The notes under the pieces were generated by a model that saw nothing but the letters and a program-made list of their open reading frames with translations, was not told the origin of the DNA and did no database searches. Below are positions 1-8,146 of a DNA stretch of 13,272 nucleotides, one piece after another. The translations under genes and the position numbers were made by a program. Position 1 is the stretch's first letter, and each line of letters opens with the position of its first letter. This stretch comes from CF-161 sp035259145 (GTDB lineage Bacteria > Chloroflexota > Dormibacteria > Dormibacterales > Dormibacteraceae), in NCBI GenBank assembly GCA_035259145.1, contig DATFWQ010000240.1:1-13272 (forward strand), read 5' to 3'.

Positions 1-2
1 TG

Positions 3-1070
3 GCGTCGGCTTCGTTCGGGGACGCCGACCACGGTACGGTGGTGTTCCACAGTTCTGGACCGGCGCCCACGACGAGCTTTCTCACATCGGACGGCGGCAA
101 GACGTGGGAGCTGGCGGTCCGGGCACCTAGAAACGGATACGCCTCATCTGTCTTCGTCGACACAACAACGGTGGTGGCACAGACAGTCAGCAGCCTCGGG
201 CCGGCCAGCGCTGAGCCTTTCGCGACGCGCATCAGTCATCACGCTGGTCGCACGTGGCGGCAGCTGGCCGACCCGCGGCACAACCCGGGGTCGGGCTGGC
301 CGGTCTTTCTCGACCCCCAGCATGCCTGGTGGATCGACCGGGCGCCGTCGCCAGACCCCCATACACCGGTGGCGGTCTGGCGGACGAGCGACGGCGGGAC
401 CACCTGGCATGACCTGGTGGCTTCCGACCTCCCGGTGACCGGCTTCCCGGGGCAGCCGGTTTTCACCGATCCGCTGCATGGCGCGATGCTGCTCACGTCG
501 CCAGACGCCACACAGTCCGCTGTGGCGACCAGCGACGGCGGCGGGAGCTGGCGGGAGGTCACGGCCCCCGAAGTTCCGGTCCACGCCACGCGCCTGGAGA
601 GCGGGGTGCTTCTGAGGCATGGGCATCGCCTCCTGTTCTGGCTCCCCGCGGTCACTCCACTGGGAGGACCCTTAATCGACTACATGCCCTTCGTCTCGGT
701 AAGTCGCGACGGCGGGCAGACCTGGAGCCCCGCCCGTCCTGCGCCCAACATCGTGCAGCCCTGGTACGTCGGCCTGTATCCGGCGCTGGACGACCGGGGG
801 CGGCTGCTGGTGCTGGACGACCGGCGCTTGTGGATCTCCGAAGACGACGGCGCAACATGGGCGGCGCGCCTGATGCAGGTGCCGGCTGAGCTGCGGCTCG
901 CGATGCTGGTCAGCACGACGCCTGGCGCGCTCTACGCCACCGCTGTGCAAACCGGTCCTCTCGGCGTCGTGACTCCGGGCACGCCGCTGACGTTGATCCG
1001 CAGTACAGACGGGGGTGCCCACTGGTCGGTCGTGGCCCTTCCGCGACCTCCGCTGGATCACTCCCGATAG
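3..1070 (+). CDS. Asp-box (BNR/sialidase-like) repeat protein, 5' end outside window
   Basis: The frame is open from the first bases of the window, and the residues before the GTG at 39 (FGDADHG) already match the 'F.D..HG' strand that precedes each repeat, so the true start lies upstream. About 355 residues are visible. At least seven Asp-box hairpins of the form S-x-D-x-G-x-T-W occur: TSDGGKTW, SHHAGRTW, TSDGGTTW, TSDGGGSW, SRDGGQTW, SEDDGATW and STDGGAHW. They are spaced as in sialidase/YCF48-like beta-propellers. Asp-boxes are structural, so they do not show sialidase activity, and no catalytic Arg triad was identified. Such proteins are usually secreted or surface-exposed; a signal peptide, if any, is outside the window. 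The stop overlaps the end of the convergent VOC gene by 13 bp. The fold assignment is firm; the function is unknown. Confidence 0.8.
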   Translation, partial: ASASFGDADHGTVVFHSSGPAPTTSFLTSDGGKTWELAVRAPRNGYASSVFVDTTTVVAQTVSSLGPASAEPFATRISHHAGRTWRQLADPRHNPGSGWPVFLDPQHAWWIDRAPSPDPHTPVAVWRTSDGGTTWHDLVASDLPVTGFPGQPVFTDPLHGAMLLTSPDATQSAVATSDGGGSWREVTAPEVPVHATRLESGVLLRHGHRLLFWLPAVTPLGGPLIDYMPFVSVSRDGGQTWSPARPAPNIVQPWYVGLYPALDDRGRLLVLDDRRLWISEDDGATWAARLMQVPAELRLAMLVSTTPGALYATAVQTGPLGVVTPGTPLTLIRSTDGGAHWSVVALPRPPLDHSR

Positions 1071-1432
1071 TCGCCCTGGATGCTCGTAAACTCGATCAGG
1101 TTGTCGAACGGGTCGCGGCAGAAGAAGCGCGGCCGGTTGGGGATCGGCGTGTCGTCGTAGGGCTTGAAGCCCGCGCCGGCAAGGCGCTGCCGGGTCTCGT
1201 CGAGGTCGTCCACGTCCAGGCAGAAGTGACGGGCGGAGCCGGGAGCCAGGGCGCCCGGAAAGAAGTGCAGCTCCAGGCCGCCCCCGGCCGAGTACCAGAC
1301 CAGGGCCGCGGTCAATGTGTGTGGCTGCGGGATCTCCGTCAGGCCCAGCACCTCCCCATAGAAGTGGCGCACCTCGGCTCTGCGGCCCTCCGGATATGGG
1401 GACGAGACGTGCTGAAGTCCGCGCAGTTTCAT
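1058..1432 (-). CDS. VOC (glyoxalase/bleomycin resistance/dioxygenase) superfamily protein
   Basis: The product has 124 residues, the usual size of a single VOC-domain protein (paired beta-alpha-beta-beta-beta modules). It starts MKLRGLQHVS with His8 at the usual first metal-ligand position. A 'GGLELHFFPG' strand (51-60), His69 in 'ARHFCLDVDD' and Glu114 in 'RDPFDNLIEF' sit where the other metal ligands of this superfamily fall. Family members include glyoxalase I, fosfomycin/bleomycin resistance proteins, extradiol dioxygenases and epimerases, and sequence alone does not choose among them. The gene lies 50 bp downstream of the Gfo/Idh/MocA gene on the same strand, so it is probably cotranscribed and may act on a related metabolite. 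The ATG at 1432 has only a weak upstream purine tract. The 3' end overlaps the convergent Asp-box gene. Confidence 0.85.
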   Translation of the reverse strand: MKLRGLQHVSSPYPEGRRAEVRHFYGEVLGLTEIPQPHTLTAALVWYSAGGGLELHFFPGALAPGSARHFCLDVDDLDETRQRLAGAGFKPYDDTPIPNRPRFFCRDPFDNLIEFTSIQGDYRE

Positions 1433-1482
1433 ATGAACGCCAGCCTACTTGATGAGGGCACGAGGCCGGCGACCTGCCGTTG

Positions 1483-2652
1483 TCACGTCACCTCAGGCAC
1501 TTCGAGCCAGCGGCGCTCTCGCCAGGAGCGCAGTCCGAGTTCGGCCAGCTGAACCCCCTTGGCTCCCTCCAGAAGCGTCCAGGGGAATGGCGCGTTGCAG
1601 ACAACGTGCTTCAAAAACTGCTCCCACTGCACCTTGAAGCCGTTGTCGAACACCTCGTTGTCCGGCACCTCCAGCCACCCTGCCCGATAGTCGAATTCGC
1701 GCGGAACGTCAGGATTCCAGACGGGCCGTGGCGTGTTGGCGCGGTGCTGGGCCCAGCAGTCGCGGAGCCCGGCGACGGCGCTGCCCTCGGTACCGTCGAT
1801 CTGAAGGGTCAACAGGTCGTCGCGGTGAACCCGGACTGCCCAAGAGGAGTTGATCTGGGCGACGATGCCACCCTCGAGTTCGAACGTGACGAAGGCAGCG
1901 TCGTCGGCCGTGCATCGGAAGGGCCGGCCCGCCTCGTCTACACGCTCGGGGATGTGGGTCACGCCCAGCGCCGAAACCGCCCTGACCGGCGCCACGATCT
2001 GATCGAGCACATAGCGCCAGTGGCAGAGCATGTCCAGGATGATCCCGCCGCCGTCCTCTTTCCGGTAGTTCCAGGATCGTCTCTGCGAGGGCTGCCAGTC
2101 GCCCTCGAACACCCAGTAGCCGAACTCGCCGCGCACGGCGATGATCCGTCCGAAGAAGCCGGCCTCGCGCAGCCGGCGCAGCTTCAAGAGTCCGGGTAGG
2201 AACAGCTTGTCCTGGACCACGCCGTTCTTGACGCCGGCCGCGAAAGCGAGCCTGGCCAGTTCGAGCGCGGTAGCCAGGTCTTCCGCCACGGGCTTTTCGC
2301 AGTAGACGTGCTTGCCCGCGGAGATGGCTGCGCGCAGGGCGGGTGCGCGCTCACGCGTGGCCTGGGCGTCGAAATAGACCTGGTGCGCGGGGCTGGCCAG
2401 GGAGGCATCCAGGTCAGTGCTCCAACGCTCGAGACCGTGCTCCTGGGCCAGGGCACGCAGCTTCCGCTCGTTTCTGCCGACCAGCAGGGGCTCGGGCCAG
2501 ATGAGCTCACCGTCGCTCAGGCGGACCCCGCCCTGCTTGCGGATGGCAAGGATTGAGCGCACCAGGTGCTGGTTGGCGCCCATGCGCCCCGTGACGCCGT
2601 TCATGATGATCCCGAGCTCTTTGCGCCGGGCCCCGTCCTTACTCATGCTCAC
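1483..2652 (-). CDS. Gfo/Idh/MocA family NAD(P)-dependent oxidoreductase (first copy)
   Basis: The product has 389 residues with a two-domain Gfo/Idh/MocA layout. The N-terminal Rossmann nucleotide-binding region has a glycine-rich loop 'MNGVTGRMGANQHL' at 17-30. The family signature 'GKHVYCEKPVAED' carries the conserved Lys120. The C-terminal substrate domain has 'GGGIILDMLCHWRYVLD' at 201-217, with His211 in the usual catalytic His region. Known members oxidise sugars, inositols or sugar acids using NAD(P)+. The GTG start at 2652 is favoured because AGAGGA (2660-2665) lies 7 nt upstream; the ATG two codons later would be 13 nt away. The VOC gene follows after 50 bp. Divergent from it, beyond about 450 bp, are an isomerase and a second Gfo/Idh/MocA gene, which points to a shared sugar or polyol pathway. 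The substrate is not known. Confidence 0.88.
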   Translation of the reverse strand: MSMSKDGARRKELGIIMNGVTGRMGANQHLVRSILAIRKQGGVRLSDGELIWPEPLLVGRNERKLRALAQEHGLERWSTDLDASLASPAHQVYFDAQATRERAPALRAAISAGKHVYCEKPVAEDLATALELARLAFAAGVKNGVVQDKLFLPGLLKLRRLREAGFFGRIIAVRGEFGYWVFEGDWQPSQRRSWNYRKEDGGGIILDMLCHWRYVLDQIVAPVRAVSALGVTHIPERVDEAGRPFRCTADDAAFVTFELEGGIVAQINSSWAVRVHRDDLLTLQIDGTEGSAVAGLRDCWAQHRANTPRPVWNPDVPREFDYRAGWLEVPDNEVFDNGFKVQWEQFLKHVVCNAPFPWTLLEGAKGVQLAELGLRSWRERRWLEVPEVT

Positions 2653-2659
2653 ACGCTGG

Positions 2660-2665
2660 TCCTCT
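2660..2665 (-). promoter_or_regulatory. Ribosome binding site deciding the GTG start of the first oxidoreductase
   Basis: Read on the minus strand, AGAGGA ends 7 nt before the GTG at 2652. The spacing to the nearby ATG (2646) is 13 nt, which makes the GTG the better start. Confidence 0.5.
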
Positions 2666-2679
2666 GCTCACGCGGCTCC

Positions 2680-2850
2680 TCAACAGGTCGAAGCCTTTCT
2701 CAGCCATCGACTTCCACCTCCCTGGCTCGCACGCCCAGAGCCGCCAGGGCCGCGATCGACGACCGCGCTCTGGGCACCGCACTCAGCAGCTCTGGCAGCT
2801 GCCGCCACGCCCGCCATGCCGCCGCCCAGCACGAGGAGGTCCGGCTTCAT
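2680..2850 (-). pseudogene. N-terminal stub of a FAD-dependent oxidoreductase
   Basis: From the ATG at 2850 this frame reads MKPDLLVLGGGMAGVAAAARA and then a strand ending in AVVDRG. This is a typical FAD-binding Rossmann start: beta strand, GxGxxG loop, helix, and an acidic residue at the end of the second strand. Flavoproteins of this type (fumarate reductase/FAD_binding_2-like and related oxidoreductases) normally run for 400-550 residues. Here the frame stops after 56 residues, and the last ten or so no longer resemble the family. No continuation is visible in the other minus-strand frames, because the first Gfo/Idh/MocA gene begins at 2652. I read it as the remnant of a deletion that removed most of a flavoprotein gene once upstream of the dehydrogenase. 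A short functional peptide is unlikely. Confidence 0.55.
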
Positions 2851-2869
2851 GGGAGCCGTCGCGGTCGCA

Positions 2870-2881
2870 GAAATCGATTTC
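2870..2881. promoter_or_regulatory. Perfect 12-bp palindrome, possible operator
   Basis: GAAATCGATTTC is a perfect palindrome in the divergent intergenic region between the minus-strand and plus-strand halves of the sugar cluster. It lies in an AT-richer patch, where a repressor such as a LacI- or GntR-type regulator could act on both sides. No regulator gene is in the window and only one copy was seen, so this is a suggestion only. Confidence 0.25.
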
Positions 2882-3107
2882 CGCACAAGGGGCATGCTAG
2901 ATGATTGATTCCGAATTGTCGACGGACCATCGGCGTCCATCCTGCCGGTCCCACCTCCCGAACGGCCACGGTTCCACCGTCAGGCTGGTTCGCTACCGGG
3001 CGAGTGGTTGCTCCTGGGCGCCTTCTACGAGCTGTACGCCGGCCGCAATATGGGGCCTCGTGCAGGCTTATCAATACAGCATTCCGAATGGAGGTCATCT
3101 GCGCGGC
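2882..3107. other. Divergent intergenic region, promoter region of the isomerase operon
   Basis: This stretch, together with the flavoprotein stub, separates the two halves of the sugar cluster. It is locally AT-richer than the genes, around 2890-2930 and 3060-3090 (TTATCAATACAG at 3068-3079). No convincing -35/-10 pair could be picked. Short frames across it have no recognisable product. GGAGGT at 3090-3095 is the likely ribosome binding site for the ATG at 3108, although the 12-nt spacing is long. Confidence 0.4.
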
Positions 3108-4139
3108 ATGAGCAGACCGGTAACGTTGTTCACCGGCCAGTGGGCGGACCTTACCCTGGAGGAGCTTGCGGCCAAAGCGAGCGCCTGGGGCTTCGACGGC
3201 CTCGAGCTGGCCTGCTGGGGCGACCACTTCGAGGTCGACAAGGCCATCGCCGACACCGCCTACGTCAAGGGTCGGTGGGAGATCCTCAACAGGCACGGCC
3301 TTCAGTGCTTCGCGATCTCCAACCACCTGGTCGGTCAGTGCGTCTGCGACCCCATCGACGACCGGCACCGTGCCATCCTTCCCGCGGAGGTCTGGGGCGA
3401 CGGGGAGCCGGAGGGAGTGCGCCGGCGGGCAGCTCAGCGGCTGATGGACACGGCCCGGGCGGCCGCGCGGTTCGGTGTCGATCGCGTCAACGGCTTCACC
3501 GGTTCCAGCATCTGGGCCAAGCTCTATTCGTTTCCGCCCAACGACTTCGCCGAGCTGGAAAAGGGCTACGCGGACTTCTCCGGACGCTTCGGGCCGATCA
3601 TGGACGTCTTCGCGAGTGAGGGGGTCAGGTTCTGCCTCGAGGTGCACCCGACAGAGATCGCGTATGACTTCGTCACGACGCGGAAGGCGCTGGACGCCAT
3701 CGGGAGGCGGCCCGAGTTCGGTCTCAACTTCGACCCCAGCCACATGGTGCCTCAGTTCCTGGACCCCGCCGCGTTCGTCGAGGAATTTGCGGACCGCGTT
3801 TACCACGTGCACGTCAAGGACTCGCGCCGGCGGCTGGACGGGCGGCGCTCGATCCTCGGGTCTCACCTGGAGTTTGGCGAGCCGGCCCGGGGCTGGGATT
3901 TCGTCTCGGCCGGACGTGGCGACGTGGACTTCGACGCGTTGATCCGCGCGCTGAACCGGATCAGGTACGCGGGGCCCCTCTCCATCGAGTGGGAGGACTC
4001 GGCAATGGACCGCGAGTACGGCGCATCGGAGGCGCTCGCCTTCGTGCGCCGCACCGACTTCGAGCCGTCCGAGCTGCTTCCGTTCGCACAGATGCAGCTG
4101 CAAGGGGGGAGTCTCCCCTCGAAACAAGGTGAGGTCTGA
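3108..4139 (+). CDS. Sugar phosphate isomerase/epimerase, xylose-isomerase-like TIM barrel
   Basis: From the ATG at 3108 the product has 343 residues and fits the AP-endonuclease-2/xylose-isomerase-like TIM-barrel family. Strand-end motifs carry the expected metal ligands: Glu178 in 'CLEVHPTE', Asp209 and His212 in 'LNFDPSHM', His234 in 'VYHVHVKDS' and Glu294 in 'LSIEWEDS'. The N-terminal 'SAWGFDGLELACWGDHF' (25-41) is the usual first barrel turn. Relatives isomerise or epimerise sugars, keto-sugars or inosose using a divalent metal. The frame stays open upstream to 2901, but those residues look non-coding, and GGAGGT lies 12 nt before the ATG. The second Gfo/Idh/MocA gene starts 3 nt after the stop, so the two are almost certainly cotranscribed and probably catalyse consecutive steps. 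The substrate is undetermined. Confidence 0.88.
   Translation: MSRPVTLFTGQWADLTLEELAAKASAWGFDGLELACWGDHFEVDKAIADTAYVKGRWEILNRHGLQCFAISNHLVGQCVCDPIDDRHRAILPAEVWGDGEPEGVRRRAAQRLMDTARAAARFGVDRVNGFTGSSIWAKLYSFPPNDFAELEKGYADFSGRFGPIMDVFASEGVRFCLEVHPTEIAYDFVTTRKALDAIGRRPEFGLNFDPSHMVPQFLDPAAFVEEFADRVYHVHVKDSRRRLDGRRSILGSHLEFGEPARGWDFVSAGRGDVDFDALIRALNRIRYAGPLSIEWEDSAMDREYGASEALAFVRRTDFEPSELLPFAQMQLQGGSLPSKQGEV
4126..4134 (+). promoter_or_regulatory. Ribosome binding site for the GTG start of the second oxidoreductase
   Basis: AAGGTGAGG lies inside the last codons of the isomerase gene, about 8 nt before the GTG at 4143. The two genes are therefore probably translationally coupled. Confidence 0.45.
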
Positions 4140-4142
4140 GCG

Positions 4143-5414
4143 GTGGGTTCTGAGCCCGGCAAAGACGCCGGCTTCGTCACGATGGGCACGTCGGCGCCCG
4201 CGGAGCAGGTGCCTGAGATCGGCGTGGGCATGCTCGGCTACGCGTTCATGGGCAAGGCGCACTCCAACGCCTATCGCAAGATCGCCTACATGACGTGGCC
4301 GCCGCCGCTGATGCCGCGGCTGGTCAGCATATGCGGTCGCAACGCCGAGGCGGTGGCCGAAGCCGCGCGCCGCTACGGCTACGCCGGCCACACGACGGAC
4401 TGGCGCGAGCTGGTCGCCGACGACCGCGTCCAGCTCTTCGACAACGGCGCCCCCAACGACCTGCACGCAGATCCCACGATGGCGGCCGCGGAGGCGGGCA
4501 AGCACGTCGTCTGCGAAAAGCCGCTGGGCCGCACCGCAGCGGAGAGCCACGAGATGTGGCAGCGTGTCGAGCGCGCGGGCGTCAAGCACATGTGCTCGTT
4601 CAACTACCGCTTCGTGCCCGCTGTGCGACTGGCACGAGAGATGCTGGAGGCGGGCGACCTGGGGGACGTCTACCACTTCCGCGGTCGCTATCTGCAGGAA
4701 TGGATCGCCGACCCGTCGTTCCCCAAGGTCTGGCGCCTTGATCGGAGCGCGGCCGGCTCCGGCGCGCTAGGCGACCTGGGCGCGCACGTCATCGACCTGG
4801 CCCGCTACCTGGTGGGGGAGGTCAAGTCGGTGATGGGGCTGACGCGGACGTTCGTTGAAGACCGGCCCGGTGGTCATGTCGACGTGGACGACGCGTTCGA
4901 GTCGGCGGTGGTGTTCGAGAGCGGGGCCGTGGGTACGATCGAGGCCTCGCGCTTCTGCCCTGGCCGCAAGAACGCGCTGGCGTTCGAGGTCAACGGCTCC
5001 AGGGGCACCATAGCGTTCGACCTGGAGCGGCTTAACGAGCTCCAGGTCAACCTGACGGGATCATCGCCTGGAGCGCGGGCTCAGGGCTTCCGCACCGTGC
5101 TGGTGTCGGAGGCGGACCACCCCTTCTGGGAGCACTGGTGGCCGCACGGCCACATCATCGGTTGGGAGCACACCTTTGTGCACGAGCTGCACCACCTGCT
5201 CAAATGCATCGCGACGGGCGCCTCAGTAGGGCCCCACGGAGCAACGTTCGAAGACGGCTATCGAGCGTCCGAAGTGTGCGACGCGATACTGCGCTCCGCC
5301 GCAGAAGGTCGCCGCGAGCAAGTCAGCTACATGCCTCTCTCTCTCCCCCGCGAAGTCGGGGGAGTACCCGGCGAAGCCGGGGGAGGGGGTACCCGCGACC
5401 CGGGGTCCCCGTGA
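4143..5414 (+). CDS. Gfo/Idh/MocA family oxidoreductase (second copy), C-terminus made of repeat DNA
   Basis: The product has 423 residues. The Rossmann loop 'GVGMLGYAFMGKAHS' is at 27-41, the signature 'KHVVCEKPLGRT' has Lys126, and 'GALGDLGAHVIDLARYL' carries His215 and Asp218 as in the family active site. It is only distantly related to the first copy. The GTG start (4143) follows the isomerase stop by 3 nt and has AAGGTGAGG (4126-4134) about 8 nt upstream. An ATG at 4182 is an alternative; the first 20 or so residues lie outside the conserved fold. Residues after about 402 (PREVGGVPGEAGGGG and onwards) are encoded by the palindromic repeat array, and the stop lies inside a repeat hairpin, so the natural end was probably replaced. 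The predicted role is oxidation or reduction of a cyclic polyol or sugar, with the upstream isomerase. Confidence 0.88.
   Translation: MGSEPGKDAGFVTMGTSAPAEQVPEIGVGMLGYAFMGKAHSNAYRKIAYMTWPPPLMPRLVSICGRNAEAVAEAARRYGYAGHTTDWRELVADDRVQLFDNGAPNDLHADPTMAAAEAGKHVVCEKPLGRTAAESHEMWQRVERAGVKHMCSFNYRFVPAVRLAREMLEAGDLGDVYHFRGRYLQEWIADPSFPKVWRLDRSAAGSGALGDLGAHVIDLARYLVGEVKSVMGLTRTFVEDRPGGHVDVDDAFESAVVFESGAVGTIEASRFCPGRKNALAFEVNGSRGTIAFDLERLNELQVNLTGSSPGARAQGFRTVLVSEADHPFWEHWWPHGHIIGWEHTFVHELHHLLKCIATGASVGPHGATFEDGYRASEVCDAILRSAAEGRREQVSYMPLSLPREVGGVPGEAGGGGTRDPGSP
5346..5363. repeat. Degenerate lead-in hairpin of the repeat array
   Basis: CCCCCGCGAAGTCGGGGG (5346-5363) has the same hairpin plan (C-rich arm, CGAAG-type loop, G-rich arm) as CCCGGCGAAGCCGGG within the two full units. 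It looks like a diverged partial unit at the left edge of the array. It lies within the coding frame of the second oxidoreductase. Confidence 0.5.
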
Positions 5415-5438
5415 AGCCTGCTTCACGGGGTGGGAAGG
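5357..5438. repeat. Palindromic tandem repeat, unit 1 (82 bp)
   Basis: The unit starts CGGGGGAGTACCCGGCGAAG and holds two inverted repeats. The first is CCCGGC-GAA-GCCGGG (5367-5381). The second is a 10-bp stem, CCCCGTGAAG paired with CTTCACGGGG, around a CCTG loop (5407-5430). The stop codon of the second oxidoreductase (5412-5414) lies in the second hairpin. There is no U-run, so classic intrinsic termination is not supported. Its position between two convergent genes still fits a REP/BIME-like element acting on mRNA ends. Confidence 0.8.
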
Positions 5439-5521
5439 CGGGGGAGTACCCGGCGAAGCCGGGGGAGGGGGTGCCCGCGACCCGGGGTTCCCCGTGAAGC
5501 CTGCTTCACGGGGTGGGATGT
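5439..5521. repeat. Palindromic tandem repeat, unit 2 (83 bp)
   Basis: This is a near copy of unit 1 placed directly next to it. The differences seen are A to G in GGGGTACCC/GGGGTGCCC, one extra T before the long hairpin, and two substitutions near the end. Its hairpins are at 5449-5463 and 5490-5513. A third unit seems to begin (CGGGGG at 5522) but diverges at once. Confidence 0.8.
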
Positions 5522-5545
5522 CGGGGGCGATCGGCGCAACGCACC

Positions 5546-7177
<1,632 letters not shown>

Positions 7178-7265
7178 CGGTCTGCCGATGACCGTACCTC
7201 ATGGCGGGACGGTCGAGGCCTGCCACGATCTCGAGGGGCGGCGCGCCCGCACGCATACTGGCGAC
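7178..7265. promoter_or_regulatory. Divergent promoter region between pgm and the phosphotransferase gene
   Basis: This stretch of 88 bp separates the pgm start (7177) from the favoured phosphotransferase start (7266). CATACT at 7254-7259 resembles a -10 hexamer and lies 6 nt before the GTG, the geometry of a leaderless transcript. No good -35 was found. Confidence 0.3.
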
Positions 7266-7972
7266 GTGGTCGAGGCCTTGCCCGAAGACATCGAGGACCT
7301 AAGGCCCCTGATCGACCGGCTGGCCTCGTGCGCCTATCCGCGCACAGGCACCGTTGGCAGGTGGAAAGCGGTGCGCGTGCCCCGCGGCCGGAACAACGTC
7401 GTCTACCAGGCCCGTGCGGGAATGCTGGCCGTCGCCGTCAAGTTCTCAGCCCGGGATGCTCGCGACCGCGCCGGCCGCGAGCACCGTGCGCTCCTGCTTC
7501 TGGCCGAAGCTGGGCTGGACGTCGCGCCGGCGCCACTGGGGCTGATCCGTGGCGACCTGCCCCACCCGGTGGTGATAAGCACCTGGCTCGACGGCGTGGT
7601 GTCCGACGATCCGCCGGCCACTGACTGCGAATGGGATCGCCTGGTCCGTCACTACGCCGCGATACACACTGTGGCGCCTTCAGATGGCCGCGGTGATCTG
7701 CCGATGGCGGTGATGACCATGACCGGGACCGCGTCCGGGCGCGCCTTACTGGAGACAGAAGTCGAACGCCTGCTTCCCTTTGGCGTGCCGCCCGAGATCG
7801 CCGACCTTTTGCGGCTGGTCACCGCTCCAAGGCTGCCAGACCTCGTCGCGCCCTGGCGCTGCCTGTGTCGTTGTGACACCAACATCGGCATCATGGTCCG
7901 GCGTGAGCGCGCGTGGGCCTCAGTCGACTGGGAGTACGCAGGCTGGGGGGATCCTGCCTTCGAGCTGGCGGA

Positions 7973-7980
7973 TCTGATAT
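7973..7980. repeat. Target site duplication, left copy
   Basis: TCTGATAT lies immediately before the left inverted repeat of the mobile element. It is identical to the 8 bp at 11071-11078 and lies within the Asp-Leu-Ile codons of the phosphotransferase gene. Confidence 0.9.
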
Positions 7981-8011
7981 GGGTGGGGCTCTTCTCGAGG
8001 GACGGCGAGGT
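7981..8011 (+). repeat. Left terminal inverted repeat
   Basis: It begins GGGTGGGGCTCTTCTCGAGG and continues GACGGCGAGGT. Against the right end (read inwards from 11069), 24 of 31 positions match, with the strongest blocks at positions 1-11 and 18-31. Confidence 0.8.
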
Positions 8012-8146
8012 CGTGGATATTGGGCGGTGCGGAGTCTGACGCCGAGATGTTGATGCAGAGGGAGGCGCGCAGGAGCGTGGGCAGCGGAGAGGGAGTAGCT
8101 CCGCCTGGCCGGCCAGGGACGGAGTCCTCGTCCAGGGTCAGATGCT
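8012..8146. other. Non-coding left part of the mobile element
   Basis: No convincing gene lies here apart from the short read-through of the phosphotransferase frame to 8039. CCTGGCCGGCCAGG (8104-8117) is a perfect 14-bp palindrome about 30 bp beyond the stop of the passenger gene. Without a following T-run it is not a clear terminator. Confidence 0.35.

Larger units (their letters stand above)
7266..8039 (+). pseudogene. Aminoglycoside phosphotransferase-like (APH/choline kinase fold) protein, 5' fragment cut by mobile element
   Basis: From the GTG at 7266 residues 1-238 are the N-terminal three quarters of an APH-family kinase: 'LAVAVKF' with the probable ATP-binding Lys59, 'REHRALLLL' with Glu72, the catalytic loop 'CRCDTNIGIM' with Asp204, and the Mg-binding 'VDWEYAGWGDPAFELADL' with Asp221. 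The family normally has a C-terminal helical part of about 90 residues. Here the last 19 codons (from 7980) are mobile-element sequence, and the real C-terminus is at 11079-11347. The usual Asn five residues after the catalytic Asp is Ile209. Family members phosphorylate small molecules; a resistance role cannot be inferred. Upstream in-frame ATGs at 7131 (inside the divergent pgm) and 7188 are alternative starts, but the residues before 7266 look unconserved. Confidence 0.85.

Noticed and set aside
1480..2199. Plus-strand frame of 239 residues opposite the first dehydrogenase
   Set aside because: It is a shadow of a gene with Gfo/Idh/MocA motifs on the other strand and has no domain of its own.
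2847..4676. Long (609-residue) minus-strand frame with a CPLCG motif near its end
   Set aside because: It is antisense to the isomerase and second dehydrogenase, whose family motifs are clear. The frame has biased low-complexity composition and no recognisable domain, and the single CxxC is not enough.
5407..5430. Intrinsic terminator for the second dehydrogenase or pgm
   Set aside because: The hairpin is strong, but no U-run follows on either strand and it overlaps the stop codon. Termination here is possible but not supported by sequence.
5357..5521. Repeats as a CRISPR array
   Set aside because: Units of 82-83 bp abut without spacers and have two hairpins each, and there are no cas genes.
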